This document shows, one piece after another, positions 13,491 through 23,420 of a stretch of DNA of 64,000 nucleotides. Source of the DNA: Cordia subcordata (lineage: Eukaryota > Streptophyta > Magnoliopsida > Boraginales > Cordiaceae); contig JAPTOF010000010.1 in NCBI GenBank assembly GCA_028554755.1, forward strand, positions 5,616,001 through 5,680,000, in the 5' to 3' direction. Under the pieces are notes generated by a model. The model worked only from the letters and a program-made list of their open reading frames with translations, searched no databases and was not told the DNA's origin. How positions within the stretch are numbered: the stretch's first letter is position 1; each line of letters starts with the position of its first letter. The translations under genes and the position numbers were made by a program.

Positions 13491-14955
13491 TTTTTTTTTT
13501 CCTTTTTTACAGGTAATGAGAAACAATTTTACTTTCAAATTGGTTTTAGAACATTGATGATAGAATTAGAACATTTTTTCGTTTTTAGAGGGGAAAAAAA
13601 AAAAAAAGGGAAAACCACCCAATTACCTAAGGTGTGCAATAAAGGGTACAAATACATCAATAGCTGCAGGAACCACATCTAGACTGTAGTGACTATTCTC
13701 CTGCCAGAAGATTATCCTTAAGCCTTAATTGATTTATATCACCTTTTAAAAGAATGTTAAATATGCTAAATCTCAATCTCGGAACCTTTTCGCATATGCA
13801 AGTGGCAAAATACAAAGCGAAACATTTTAACATTTAATATTTATTACTTCAATTTATATGAAACTATTTTGACAAATTGACTCCCATTAGATAGTTAACA
13901 AAGTTACCAAGTAAAACATTTAATTTCTGGTAAAAAAATGTAATCAAAAGCAATCGAATTATTTGTGACAACGCTAAATTAAAGGCAACCTTCACTCTTA
14001 TCTAGAATCACCACAAAGAAGAAGGTGCATTTATTCAAAACATTAACGACAATTTCATAGGAATATAATGGGATTCTAAGAGCAAATCAATGACAATCTT
14101 CTCTTGGTGTTTCACAAGATTTGGCAAAGGCTGGTGCTGATGCTGCCGACGCTGAGGGCTATTTCAAAAGCTTTGAGCGCCGCCGACATTCTACTCTGTA
14201 AGGACAACCATACAACTAGGTCAGTGGAAGAAGCAAATTTGATACCCAAAATGTCTATACGTAAAGGGGCGTGTTAAGTACAATAAATAAATATAACCGA
14301 ATCCTCTTTTAGATGAGGTACTAATTCTATCAACCCCAAAGTATATAGGTCTAAAATTTTAACTATTAAGCCCTGAAGCTCACACAGAGGCAATAAAATT
14401 CAGGCAAATATGTACCAAGTTGGGTGATGAATAGATACTTCGAGAAAATTTAGTGGTGAATTTAATCTAGTACTTTTACCATTCTGGTGGCTGAGTCGAT
14501 TGCATTGGATGAATAAGATCTCTGTGGTGGAGCTTTAGCGTGACCAGTAGTACTTGATTCAGCCCTAAACGATTGAGCTTTTGTTATACCTGTATTTGAC
14601 GTCTGGTGACCACTCGGCTGAGGAGGGAAAAGGAAATTTGCTTAAATAACCGATATATATATATACACACAGACAGCACATTCTTTTTTCTTTTTGGATG
14701 AGGAAACACAAAATAAATTTTAATGATTTAACAGCAGAAACCTCAGGACGAATACTTGTTAAAAATTAAAATGGCGGATGAAAATTTAGACTAGCTTTAA
14801 ACATAAAATAGATGAAATTTTTAATGAGAAAATGGTTCTTCGATTTTCTCTTCTTTTTTAATTATTATTATTATTATTATTTTTTGTCTTAGACTAGACA
14901 GGTCTTTGCATTTATTTTTTTTCCTCTTACAAGGTCCTCAAATTTTATAGTGTCA

Positions 14956-15181
14956 GGGCTTGTTTGGATTGACTTTTTTTAAATTATTTTTTTTAATAAC
15001 TTTTAAAAAACAGTTTTTTTTAGAAGCTGAAAATTTTAGTTTCTAAAAAAAATTGTATTTGAGTTTTTTCAGAGTTGCAGCTTTTTTGAAAACCAAATCA
15101 AGTAGTTATTACAAAAGTAATATAACTTATTCTAAGAAAAAAAGCATTTTTTCCTGAAAAACAGCCAATCCAAACAGGCCT
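14956..15181. mobile_element. Tourist-like MITE, GGGCYTGTTTGGATTG family
   Basis: Begins GGGCTTGTTTGGATTG and ends CCAATCCAAACAGGCC, near-perfect terminal inverted repeats, with an A/T-rich palindromic interior. The same family occurs at 18996-19223 and 38436-38661. The flanking trinucleotides (TCA, TTA) are imperfect here, so the exact end is uncertain. Confidence 0.75.
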
Positions 15182-15725
15182 TAGTCAAATTTTACCAATG
15201 TGCATATTATGCTCATTTCAATACTAATAATTATTTGACCCCAAAAAAAGTACTATAAATAGACAAATCAATCAATAGGACAAGCCACGTAACCCTCCCC
15301 CAACCCAACCAATGACAACCATCCAAACCCAATCCTAGCACCTTAACCGCGATTTATACTATTCTTTTTCACCATCATGCTTTTCCGTGCTCTTTCACCT
15401 TTGTTCATAATATTAATATTGTTTATTCAAAATATTACATTTTTTATTCAAAATATTAATATTGTATAGAGTTATGAACAATTTAATTAACGTATTTATT
15501 TATAATTTTTATATTATTTGTTCATAAATTTTATAGTATTTGTTCATCAAAGATACACAATGCTTAGTGGTACACAACACTTAAGGTGCACGGTATAATT
15601 TCCCACACCTTAACACCCCTCCCCACCCCCCCCCCTTCCCCCACCACCAAAAAAAAAAAAAAATCCGAAGAGAGAAAGAAAGAAGTAAAAGACTTTCAAT
15701 CTTTAACCACCTTTCTAGCCCCAAA

Positions 15726-15726
<1 letters not shown>

Positions 15727-15769
<43 letters not shown>
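15727..15769 (+). repeat. (GT)n(AT)n microsatellite
   Basis: GT units pass directly into a run of TA units inside intron 1 of the EF-hand/ZZ gene. Confidence 0.9.
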
Positions 15770-15770
<1 letters not shown>

Positions 15771-16559
15771 GTATCATATGAAAAGAGATAAATAATTAGG
15801 ATTTGGGGGTGACGGCCATATGGCTTTTCCATTGCTTTATTTTTCTATTAATGCTAAATGTATTCATAATTTCCCCAACTTATTAAAATTGATCGCTAAA
15901 TATTGTTAATTTGAGAACTCGTATGATATAACGTTGAAATAAATGGTGACCCAAATGCCCTATACATGACACAAAAACTATTTGAGAATATATGTTAATA
16001 TTTCTTTGGTTTGGAAGTTTTAGTGTTGTCATAGATACAAAGAAAAGTTACAAGCAACCATCGAGAGAAATTGACATGCCATTTTGTGAGTAGAAAAAAG
16101 AAAGTTTGGGAGTGATTCTAAATTGGCCAAATTTGCTTATAAGAAAAAAAATGAAATACACATATTTGACAAATTGGGCCTATAAATAGGTAAAATTGGC
16201 TTAAAAGCAAAAAAAATAAAAACAAAAGAATAAGCACCACCCTCTAACTTTTGTTTTAACTATTTTTAAGTACTGAAAGTTGACCAGATAAAAAGATATT
16301 TACATCCCTAAAAAAACTGTCACATTATTAATGAAAGGTTCTTTTAATCATTTTAACAAATACTACTGCTTATAATAGTACATATTTAGTAAACATGTCA
16401 CTAGTTTGTGAGCATATTTTATTCAACCACTTTTTCACTTATTTGCCATTTTCTTATAAGCATTAATTGCTTATAAGTAACTTAGCAAAACCAAAGTCAA
16501 ACAGACTCTGAGAGTGACCGATGGACAATAGATAGAATTCAATATATTGAATTGACTAA

Positions 16560-16678
16560 GAGGGTGTTTGGCTTTGCTTATTTTGGATGCTTATAAGCAT
16601 TTAGAAAAAAGCACTTCTTACATGTTTTTTACTATTTAGGTGCTTATAAGCACCAAATAAGCAAAGCCAAACTTCCTC
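16560..16678. mobile_element. Short Tourist-like MITE with TAA duplication
   Basis: Starts GAGGGTGTTTGGCTTTGC and ends GCAAAGCCAAACTTCCTC. TAA flanks both sides (16557-16559 and 16679-16681), the target duplication of PIF/Harbinger elements. The 119-base body is almost fully palindromic, with TGCTTATAAGCA in each arm. Confidence 0.8.
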
Positions 16679-17348
16679 TAAAATAAGGTATTAACCCACA
16701 AAATTTTTTATAATATAGGGAAATATGAACTAGATTTAAAACCTTTAGCAAAACACAAGTGTAAAATGTCGTTTACCCTAAATAGAATGTTCTAAATGTC
16801 AAATTAGTTCCAAGAAAATAACTTGCCAATGATCATTACCTGATTCGGGTTGTCCAATTTTGCTGATATAACTGAATTTCTCATGTTGAAGACCATGGTG
16901 CAGCAGTCCAAGAATTGGCTGCGACCATCATGGAGGTGATCATATGTCCCACTCCCATAACAATCAAGACACAGATTGAAAGTGTCCCCAGGGCTTTCAT
17001 AGCAGGCAACACAAGTGAAGAACACTTTTGCTGCAAACGTTTTGCAATTATCACAAAATGGCCTTCCACTTCTGATTATGTAGTAAAGTGTCACCGCCTC
17101 CCAGAAGTCCAGGGTGCCATTTCCGTCGGCATCAAGCTCGTTGAACATATAACGACTTGTCATAGTTAAACGTCATTCCTGTCGCAAGAACAGCAGGAAC
17201 TCTTTGTAGTCTATTTTGCCATCCCCATCAAAATCCAGTTCCTTGAAGAACTTGTGTGCCAGGACCCGAACTTCGTCAGAGGCTGCTTGGTAATGGGCTT
17301 CGGCAATCTTTCTTAACGTTTCCATCTCACACGATTTGATACAAATAA

Positions 17349-17565
17349 GGACTCCTTTGAGTTAGCTTTTTAAGAAGTACTTTTTTCTATAATTTAAAAA
17401 AAAATAAAGTTTTTGACTTCTAAAAAAAAGTTAAATTTAAACTCCTTTTAAGAGTTTTAACTTTCTCTAAAGTGAAATTAAATATTTGTTACGGAAAGGA
17501 TGTGTTTTTCTCACCAAAAAAAAAAGAAAAATCTTTTTCATGCAAAAAATCAATCTAAACAGGCC
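17349..17565. mobile_element. Tourist-like MITE just upstream of the EF-hand/ZZ start codon
   Basis: Left end GGACTCCTTTGAGTTAG, right end CAATCTAAACAGGCC, inverted and partly matching, with TAA on both sides (17346-17348, 17566-17568). It ends 23 bases before the ATG at 17325, so it must lie in the 5' leader or core promoter of that gene. Confidence 0.6.
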
Positions 17566-18276
17566 TAATTAACATGTAAATTTCGGCTTGCAAAGCACCG
17601 GCTCGACGTTGCTGATATATATAGGCGTGCTGGCTGGAGTTCGTACTCTCCTTAACAAATAAAAGACAAAAGGAAAAGAAGAGGTCTTCGGTGACCTGGT
17701 CTATGAATTAACAAGTCAATGGGAAAAAAAAAAAAAATAGATGATGTACGAAATAACAGAAACGTATTTAGTAGCCATTGAAGGTATGGTTCTATATATT
17801 CCTCATTCATGTAGTACATTATTGAGGCAAGCTTTTATATTTAGGGGCTTATTCGTTGATGTGCGGTCTTTTTCAACTAGGATTTCCTTGTCATTAAAAT
17901 TAAGAAAAAGATATAAAAACAATTTACATACATATATATATATATATATATTCGGCAAAACATATTAATAATGCCTAATATTTTTAATACAAGAGCACTT
18001 TAAGGTCTTATAATTAAGTGAGTATTTTTGGGGGATTATGCAGACTTTCTATTGAAAAAATAAGGACATCTTTTTTTACTAAATTTTACTAATTTGTGTG
18101 CTATATGTATTAATAAATAACTGAAAATGTCAAGTGCTCTCTTTCTTTCTTTTTTTAAATTATTTCATGTGCTATCCAATCATCAGGGCAGAGAAACTTT
18201 TAGTAGTTATTAAAAAATTTAGCCTTAAAGAAAGCATTATATTTGTGCTTTTCTCATTTTCATGATTATTGGTCAG

Positions 18277-18342
<66 letters not shown>

Positions 18343-18995
18343 CAGTTTAATATCATTTGACTGGGTAAAAATGCCCTTAGCATCTCACTCCACTTGCTGT
18401 TATTTCTTCTTGTTTTATATCATGTATCTTAATTTCATGCGAAAGTTCCCCGTGATTGAAACATCCCCCTGCAATTAAAATCTATATTGATCGATCATTT
18501 GACTAAATCATATTGTTAAGCCTGTAATGATATATATATATAGATTGAAGAAAACGTAAAAGAGCATAAAACTATACTAAGAACTAAGGCAAGTAGGCTA
18601 TGAAAACATTACATTATCTTTTCATCTCTTAAATATCAAATATATACACGCCCGTAGTAAAATTTGTTACAAAGTGATAGTTGAAACTTTCGGGCTATTA
18701 ATATCCCATTTAATAAGACCAAATATGGTTCGTGTCCAAAATGTTTATGTTGTGTACTTATCAATGTAAAACGAGTATGATTGTACTATGTATATAGTGG
18801 ATTCGTCATATTGACTTGGGTTTTTGGATACTCTATCATACGTCTATATATGTAGACCTCACAAATAATACCATACATATTAAGAACTATATACCTGAAA
18901 GAATTATACACCTTTTAACGCGTAAAAGACATGTGCCTATATTAAAAAAGAAAACCTTATCTCTCTTCTATTCACATGCCCTCTCTCCACATTAT
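17566..18995. other. Intergenic DNA with microsatellites, no gene seen
   Basis: Contains TA runs near 17932-17952 and 18529-18542 and a CA/TA microsatellite listed separately. Nothing coding is supported. Confidence 0.5.
18282..18339 (+). repeat. (CA)n(TA)n microsatellite
   Basis: About fifteen CA units run directly into about fourteen TA units. Confidence 0.95.
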
Positions 18996-19223
18996 GGGCT
19001 CGTTTGGATTGGTTTTTTTCAAAAGTCTTTTTTTTAACAGTTTTTGAAAAATAACTTTTTTTGAGAAGCTGAAAATTCTAATTTCTAAAAAAAGTTGTAT
19101 TTGAGGTTTTTTCAGAGTTTCAACTTTTTTGAAAACCAAATCAAATAGTTATTACAAATTTAATGTAACTTTTTTCAGTAAAAAAAGTATTTTTTTTAAA
19201 AAAAAACCAATCCAAACAGGCCC
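18996..19223. mobile_element. Tourist-like MITE, GGGCYTGTTTGGATTG family
   Basis: Starts GGGCTCGTTTGGATTGG and ends CCAATCCAAACAGGCCC. TAT flanks both sides (18993-18995, 19224-19226). It shares interior phrases such as AGTTGCAGC/AGTTTCAAC and CAAATCAAATAGTTATTACA with 14956-15181 and 38436-38661. Confidence 0.8.
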
Positions 19224-19559
19224 TATCTCTCTCTTTCTCTCTTTCCATTCTCTATAATGAAGGTATTGATCTCGCCCTTCAAATTCTTGAATTATTGTTA
19301 ATTGCTTTCCAGCAGTAAGGGGTTGGGTTAATGGGGTCTTTGTATTGGCCTCTTTTTGTTATCAAAGCTTTCGAAGTATAGGTGTTGGTTCTGATATGTA
19401 ATGACTCTATTTTTGGCTACGAACGAAACTTCAATGCTTTCGACAAAAAAAAAAAAGAATTTTTTTTTGGAGGAGTTCATTTTTTTTTTAATTTGGGGAA
19501 TGAAATATTTGGATGTTTGTAGAAGATTTAAACAAAAAATTGTAAAAAATAAAAAAAGA

Positions 19560-20310
19560 AAAAAGGTTGTGAAAATGTTGTTTGTAGTTATGAACGTTCC
19601 CATTAAAGGTTGTGAATATTTTGCTCAAAATTGTAAACATTTGATTAAAATTGCAAACATGTAGATTAACGGTGTGAACATGTCGGTCACAAGTTGTGAA
19701 CATAAAGTATTAAAATTACAAATATCAAATATGTTTATAAAATATTTAATAATGAAAAATTATGAACTTATAGTATAAAAATTGTGAATGTATAAAAATT
19801 GTAAACGTATAAAAAATTATGAACATATAATATAAATATTGTGAACGTATAATCTGAAATTTGTAAACAAATAAGAATTGTGAACATGTAATATAAAAAA
19901 ATGTGAATGTGTAGTTTAAACTCAAATGTTCAGAAAATAATAATTGTATATTTATAGATATTAAATTATATGTTTACAGAAAAATTATGAAAATTTCAAA
20001 AATTCAAAACTGAATTTTGACAAAATAATAAATATATATTCACAACTTTTAAATTATATATTCAAAAAACAAAAATCGATAGTCCACAAGCTTATATTCA
20101 TGAAAATAACTAAATATTCAAGTCAAAAACTAAATAGACAAAAGAATTATAGAATGTTCACATGTTTTAAAATACGTTAACAATTTTTATTTTACACATT
20201 CACAATTTTTATATCGCATGTCCATAATATTTAATTATTTATATATTTTATATTACATATTTACATTTTTAATTCTTTATATTCTAAACTTTTAATCAAA
20301 ATGTTCACCA
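19560..20310. repeat. AT-rich minisatellite arranged as an inverted repeat
   Basis: From about 19567 to 19930 the phrase TTGTGAACATGTA and close variants (GTGAACGTATAA, GTGAATGTATAA) recur roughly every 20-30 bases. From about 20155 to 20310 the complement (TTCACAATTTTTATATCGCA, CACATTCACAA) appears, so the two arms could fold back on each other. No coding content. A transposon with repetitive termini is one explanation. Confidence 0.55.
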
Positions 20311-20647
20311 ACACACTATATATTTTTTTCTAGGTCAAACAACACAATATACATTTTTTTTTTATTAATGGATCTGAAGGAGATTTCGTTGAAACAAAAG
20401 GAGAAGTACAGATGACTTAAGTTGTTCATCGACAAAACCAACTAAACAACCCAATCTCGCATGCCGCCTTTCTCTCTTTGCTGGTGCCTATTCTGGCATG
20501 CTCTTGCTGTGCCACCACCACCAACAACTTCCCCTTCTCATCATGGTTCTAATGGCACCTTACACATTGGATTTGGCTACACCAAGTATCACCTCCATTA
20601 CCTCGCTGCCTCCCACCATTTTTGTTGGCTTAATATTGACAGTATAT

Positions 20648-21946
20648 TGTTTTGATGATGCAAATTATATTAAATTAATTGCTAATTGCATCATGAGTTT
20701 TGATTGAGCATATCTTTATGTTAGGTGGGTGAATGTCTTGAATTTGAGATTAAGAGCATAAGAACATTTCATCAAGAATGACTTGGCTTATTTAAGATAA
20801 GAAGAGTTCAAGTTTGAAGAAGAAGGATATAAAGTCATAAGGAGGAGACGAATAAACATAAGGGGTACGGGCTTGTGCACTTTCTTGTGAATGCCTTAGA
20901 AGCTCACGATTCATGACTTCTTTGCATTGCATTTTAACATTATGTCATATGCTTTTTATAAAACTTGGCTATAGCATATTTTGATTGCTAATTCGTTTCA
21001 AAAGCTTTAGACTCTTTAAAAAGGCTTTACAAATCTTCTTGAGGTACTGTTACGACGTCCTATTAACTTCGATTCAAAGAGAAACTCAAAAGGTGCTTAA
21101 AATGCTCTAAAAATGAAGTTTACTATGCATAGTCAGACCCCAAGCCGGCCAATAACTCAGCACCTCTGATCCCAGCTTTTTCATTTTAGTTTCTGACCAA
21201 GGTCAGACTCCAGACTGGTCGACTAACCCAACGACCGACCATAGTTAGTAAGCTCAAGAAGTAGAGTCGGTTCCACTCCCGATTGACCGGCCCTGAGTTC
21301 GGGTCATTAAATGCTGTAACCGTTTATGACCATTTGAGAACTTCTTTGAAACCCCATTTCTTTCCCCATCTTTAGACATGAACTAAGAGCATTCAAAGCT
21401 AATTTCTAAGCTTCACCAACCATTTTCAATTATCTTTATTACTTAAAAATCATTATTGTTGAGCTACAACTTGTTATATTCGTTAAGCATACAAGAGCCC
21501 TCATCTGCTATATTTGCTTATTGAAGCTTTGTAACCCTAAATCATTTATTTTTCCAATTTTTGTTGTATACACACTCTATAAGCTAAAAAATCTTGAGAG
21601 ATACATTTATAGAGCTTGTGAGAGTGTGGAGAAACCTAAAGAGTGGGATTCTTGGGTTTTTTGAAATTTGGCTTCAAAGACTTGTATAACTTGGTTTGTG
21701 CTTCACCAAGTCTTGAAGAAGCATCTATAGTGGAGGTGTTGAAGTAGTCCTAAGCAAGGCCAAACTATCTAAAAATCATTTATTCTGTTCTTTCCTATCT
21801 CTATTTTAGCTTACTTGTTATTTGTTGATTGCTAAGTGTTTATAATTTGGCTACGTGAATTTGTTTGCTTTGTGTGATAAAATTTTAATTGTGAAAATTG
21901 CCCAATATTTTAATTCACCTCCCTTCTTAAGACATTCGCTCCAACA
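20648..21946 (+). mobile_element. Solo-LTR-like block, copia type
   Basis: Begins TGTTTTGATGATGCAAATTA and ends AATTCACCTCC through GCTCCAACA, which are the usual start and end of one class of plant copia LTRs. In between lie phrases common in such LTRs (AATGCTGTAACCGTTTATGA). Length is about 1.3 kb. No primer-binding site follows it and no second LTR or polymerase is present, so it would be a solo LTR. The 5-base flanks (TATAT, ATCTT) do not match, which weakens the call. Confidence 0.5.
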
Positions 21947-21984
21947 ATCTTCATCAGCACGCCGGCGCTTCTTCGGACTGTGAG

Positions 21985-22588
21985 AGCTCACGCCATCAGT
22001 ATGACAAGCTTCCTTAAACCATCGTCGTTTGAATGGTACCTTCCATGTGTTGTTTCACTGCCCCGATCACTGTCCACCATTAACGCCATCTTCAAGCTTT
22101 TCAATCGCTGGGTGAGTTTGTGAGTGCAACCTGATTTGTTGGTTGTTGGTTTTTTTTTATTTTTATTAGGTGTGTGTAAAACACGCGAGACAAGTGTATA
22201 GTTCTCTTGAGGTACACTATTCTCCAGGTGTATGATATAGGCCCTGATGTGGGCCCCTTCCATTCACTTGCACATATACGCTTCCATCCACTTGATAAAA
22301 ATTATTGGGTCAAATATAGGTGAATTAAAATATTGGGTCGTGCCGTCAACATGACAAGCTTCCCTACACCATTGTTGTTTGAATGGTACCTTTCCTATGA
22401 TGTTTTGCTGCTCCGATCAATGTCCACCATTAACACCATCTTCAAGCTTTTCAATTACTGTGTGAGTGCTGTGTGAGCGTGTGAATGCACGCTGATTTGT
22501 TGGTAGCTTTTTTTTTTTTTTTTTTTTAATTGGTTGTGTGTAGAACACGCGAGACAGGTGTACAATTCTCCTGCGATACAGTGTTCTC
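21985..22588 (+). repeat. Tandem duplication, two units of about 350 bases
   Basis: Unit 1 (from about 21990) and unit 2 (from about 22341) share ATGACAAGCTTCC, GTTTGAATGGTACCT, TGTCCACCATTAACRCCATC and AACACGCGAGACA in order. Unit 2 is broken at 22588 by the element at 22589-23344 and resumes at 23354 with TGGGTGTGTGATATACGCCC, matching unit 1 at about 22224. The repeat matches no gene family I know. Confidence 0.8.
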
Positions 22589-23344
22589 GGGTAATTTTTT
22601 TTTAACCCTATTTTTTAAAATGCTTCCAAAATTAACCCAATTTTTAAAAAGTTTACAAAAATAGACTTTTCGAACTTTCGAAATTTGAATTCGAACTTCA
22701 AAAATTCGAAACCGAACTTCAAAAGTTAGATTATATTTTTTTTGCTTGCGTTAAAAAAATATTTAACAGCTTCGATTTCGAACTCCCAAAGCTCGATATC
22801 GAACTTTGAAAGCTTGAAGGCAAAATAAGCGTTCGGGATGGATATTGAACAGAGACAGCATGCATTGTGTGCCATGTGTTTGTTTGAATTCATGCATGGA
22901 TTTATTTGCCAAAAAAAAGGAAAGACAAAAGAAAAAAAAAAAAAAGGTGTGCATAACGTTTGGAATTATTTCTACAGAAAAGTAAGATAAAAAAGCAAAG
23001 GTAGCTTCTGATAAGAAGCAAAACACTTACTTTTGTCATAACTCAACCTGTCCAAGAACTTAAAAAACCCAAAGCAAGCAAGTGACAAATTGGTTTTCCC
23101 TGAATTTTCGCTCATTTTAGCTGCTTCGAACTTTGAAAGTTCAATTTGAAGATTTCGAACTTTGAAAGTTCGATTTCGTAAATGTTTATTTTTCTTTTGA
23201 ATAGGAGCAAAAAAATATAATCGAACTTTCAAAATTCGAATTCGAATTTCAAAAACTCGAAAGGTCTATTTTTGTAAATTCTTTAAAAACTGGATTAATT
23301 TTAGAAGCATTTTAAAAAATAAGGTTAAAAATGAAAATTTTCCA
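22589..23344. mobile_element. Non-autonomous MULE-type element with long inverted termini
   Basis: The left arm (GGGTAATTTTT, then AACCCTATTTTTTAAAATGC, then CAAAAATAGACTTTTCGA) is mirrored at the right end over about 150 bases. Flanks are AGTGTTCTC (22580-22588) and ACTGTTCTC (23345-23353), a 9-base target duplication with one change. Unit 1 of the surrounding tandem repeat supplies the empty site. The interior has A and T tracts and several TTCGAA-rich phrases but no transposase. Confidence 0.75.
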
Positions 23345-23420
23345 ACTGTTCTCTGGGTGTGTGATATACGCCCTGATATGGGCCTCTTCCATTCACTTGT
23401 ACATACATGCTTCTTTCATC

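Larger units (their letters stand above)
9351..14111. other. AT-rich intergenic DNA with dispersed repeats
   Basis: No coding region is supported. It holds a possible minus-strand Helitron 3' terminus near 11007 (minus strand reads CCCGTGCAC then CTAGT), microsatellites near 12744-12810, and a repeat family at 10139-10236 and 13150-13490 listed separately. Confidence 0.5.
14618..16839 (-). other. Intron 1 of the EF-hand/ZZ gene, carrying MITEs and a microsatellite
   Basis: The donor reads CAG then GTAATG and the acceptor CTCCTCAG. Its 2.2 kb include two MITEs (14956-15181 and 16560-16678) and a GT/AT microsatellite at about 15727-15769. No other gene is seen inside it. Confidence 0.7.
14112..17325 (-). 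pseudogene. EF-hand and ZZ-type zinc-finger protein, three exons, in-frame stop at codon 51
   Basis: Minus-strand exons are 17325-16840, 14617-14480 and 14195-14112, all joined in phase 0 with GT-AG introns. They encode about 235 residues if the stop is ignored. EF-hand 1 has a full loop (D31, D33, D35, K37, D39, E42). Codon 51 is TGA, followed three codons later by ATG (codon 55). EF-hand 2 also has a full loop (D65, D67, N69, T71, D73, E76). A ZZ-like finger follows with CxxC pairs at 91/94, 105/108 and 119/122 and HLH at 130-132. Exon 2 is Ser/Thr-rich and exon 3 ends in a short hydrophobic helix. Such proteins probably bind calcium and zinc; substrate and partners are unknown. The splice sites and frame are otherwise intact, so the TGA may be a recent null allele, a sequencing error, or the gene may use Met55. 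Exon calls rest on continuous reading frame and splice consensus. Confidence 0.75.

Noticed and set aside
15581..15832. Open frames over the TA microsatellite in intron 1 of the EF-hand gene
   Set aside because: Their content is Tyr-Ile dipeptides and homopolymers from the microsatellite, not protein-like sequence.
20461..20707. Short open frames with an apparent signal sequence
   Set aside because: They run into the LTR-like block, have no homology I recognise, and two frames are open at once over a GC-richer patch.
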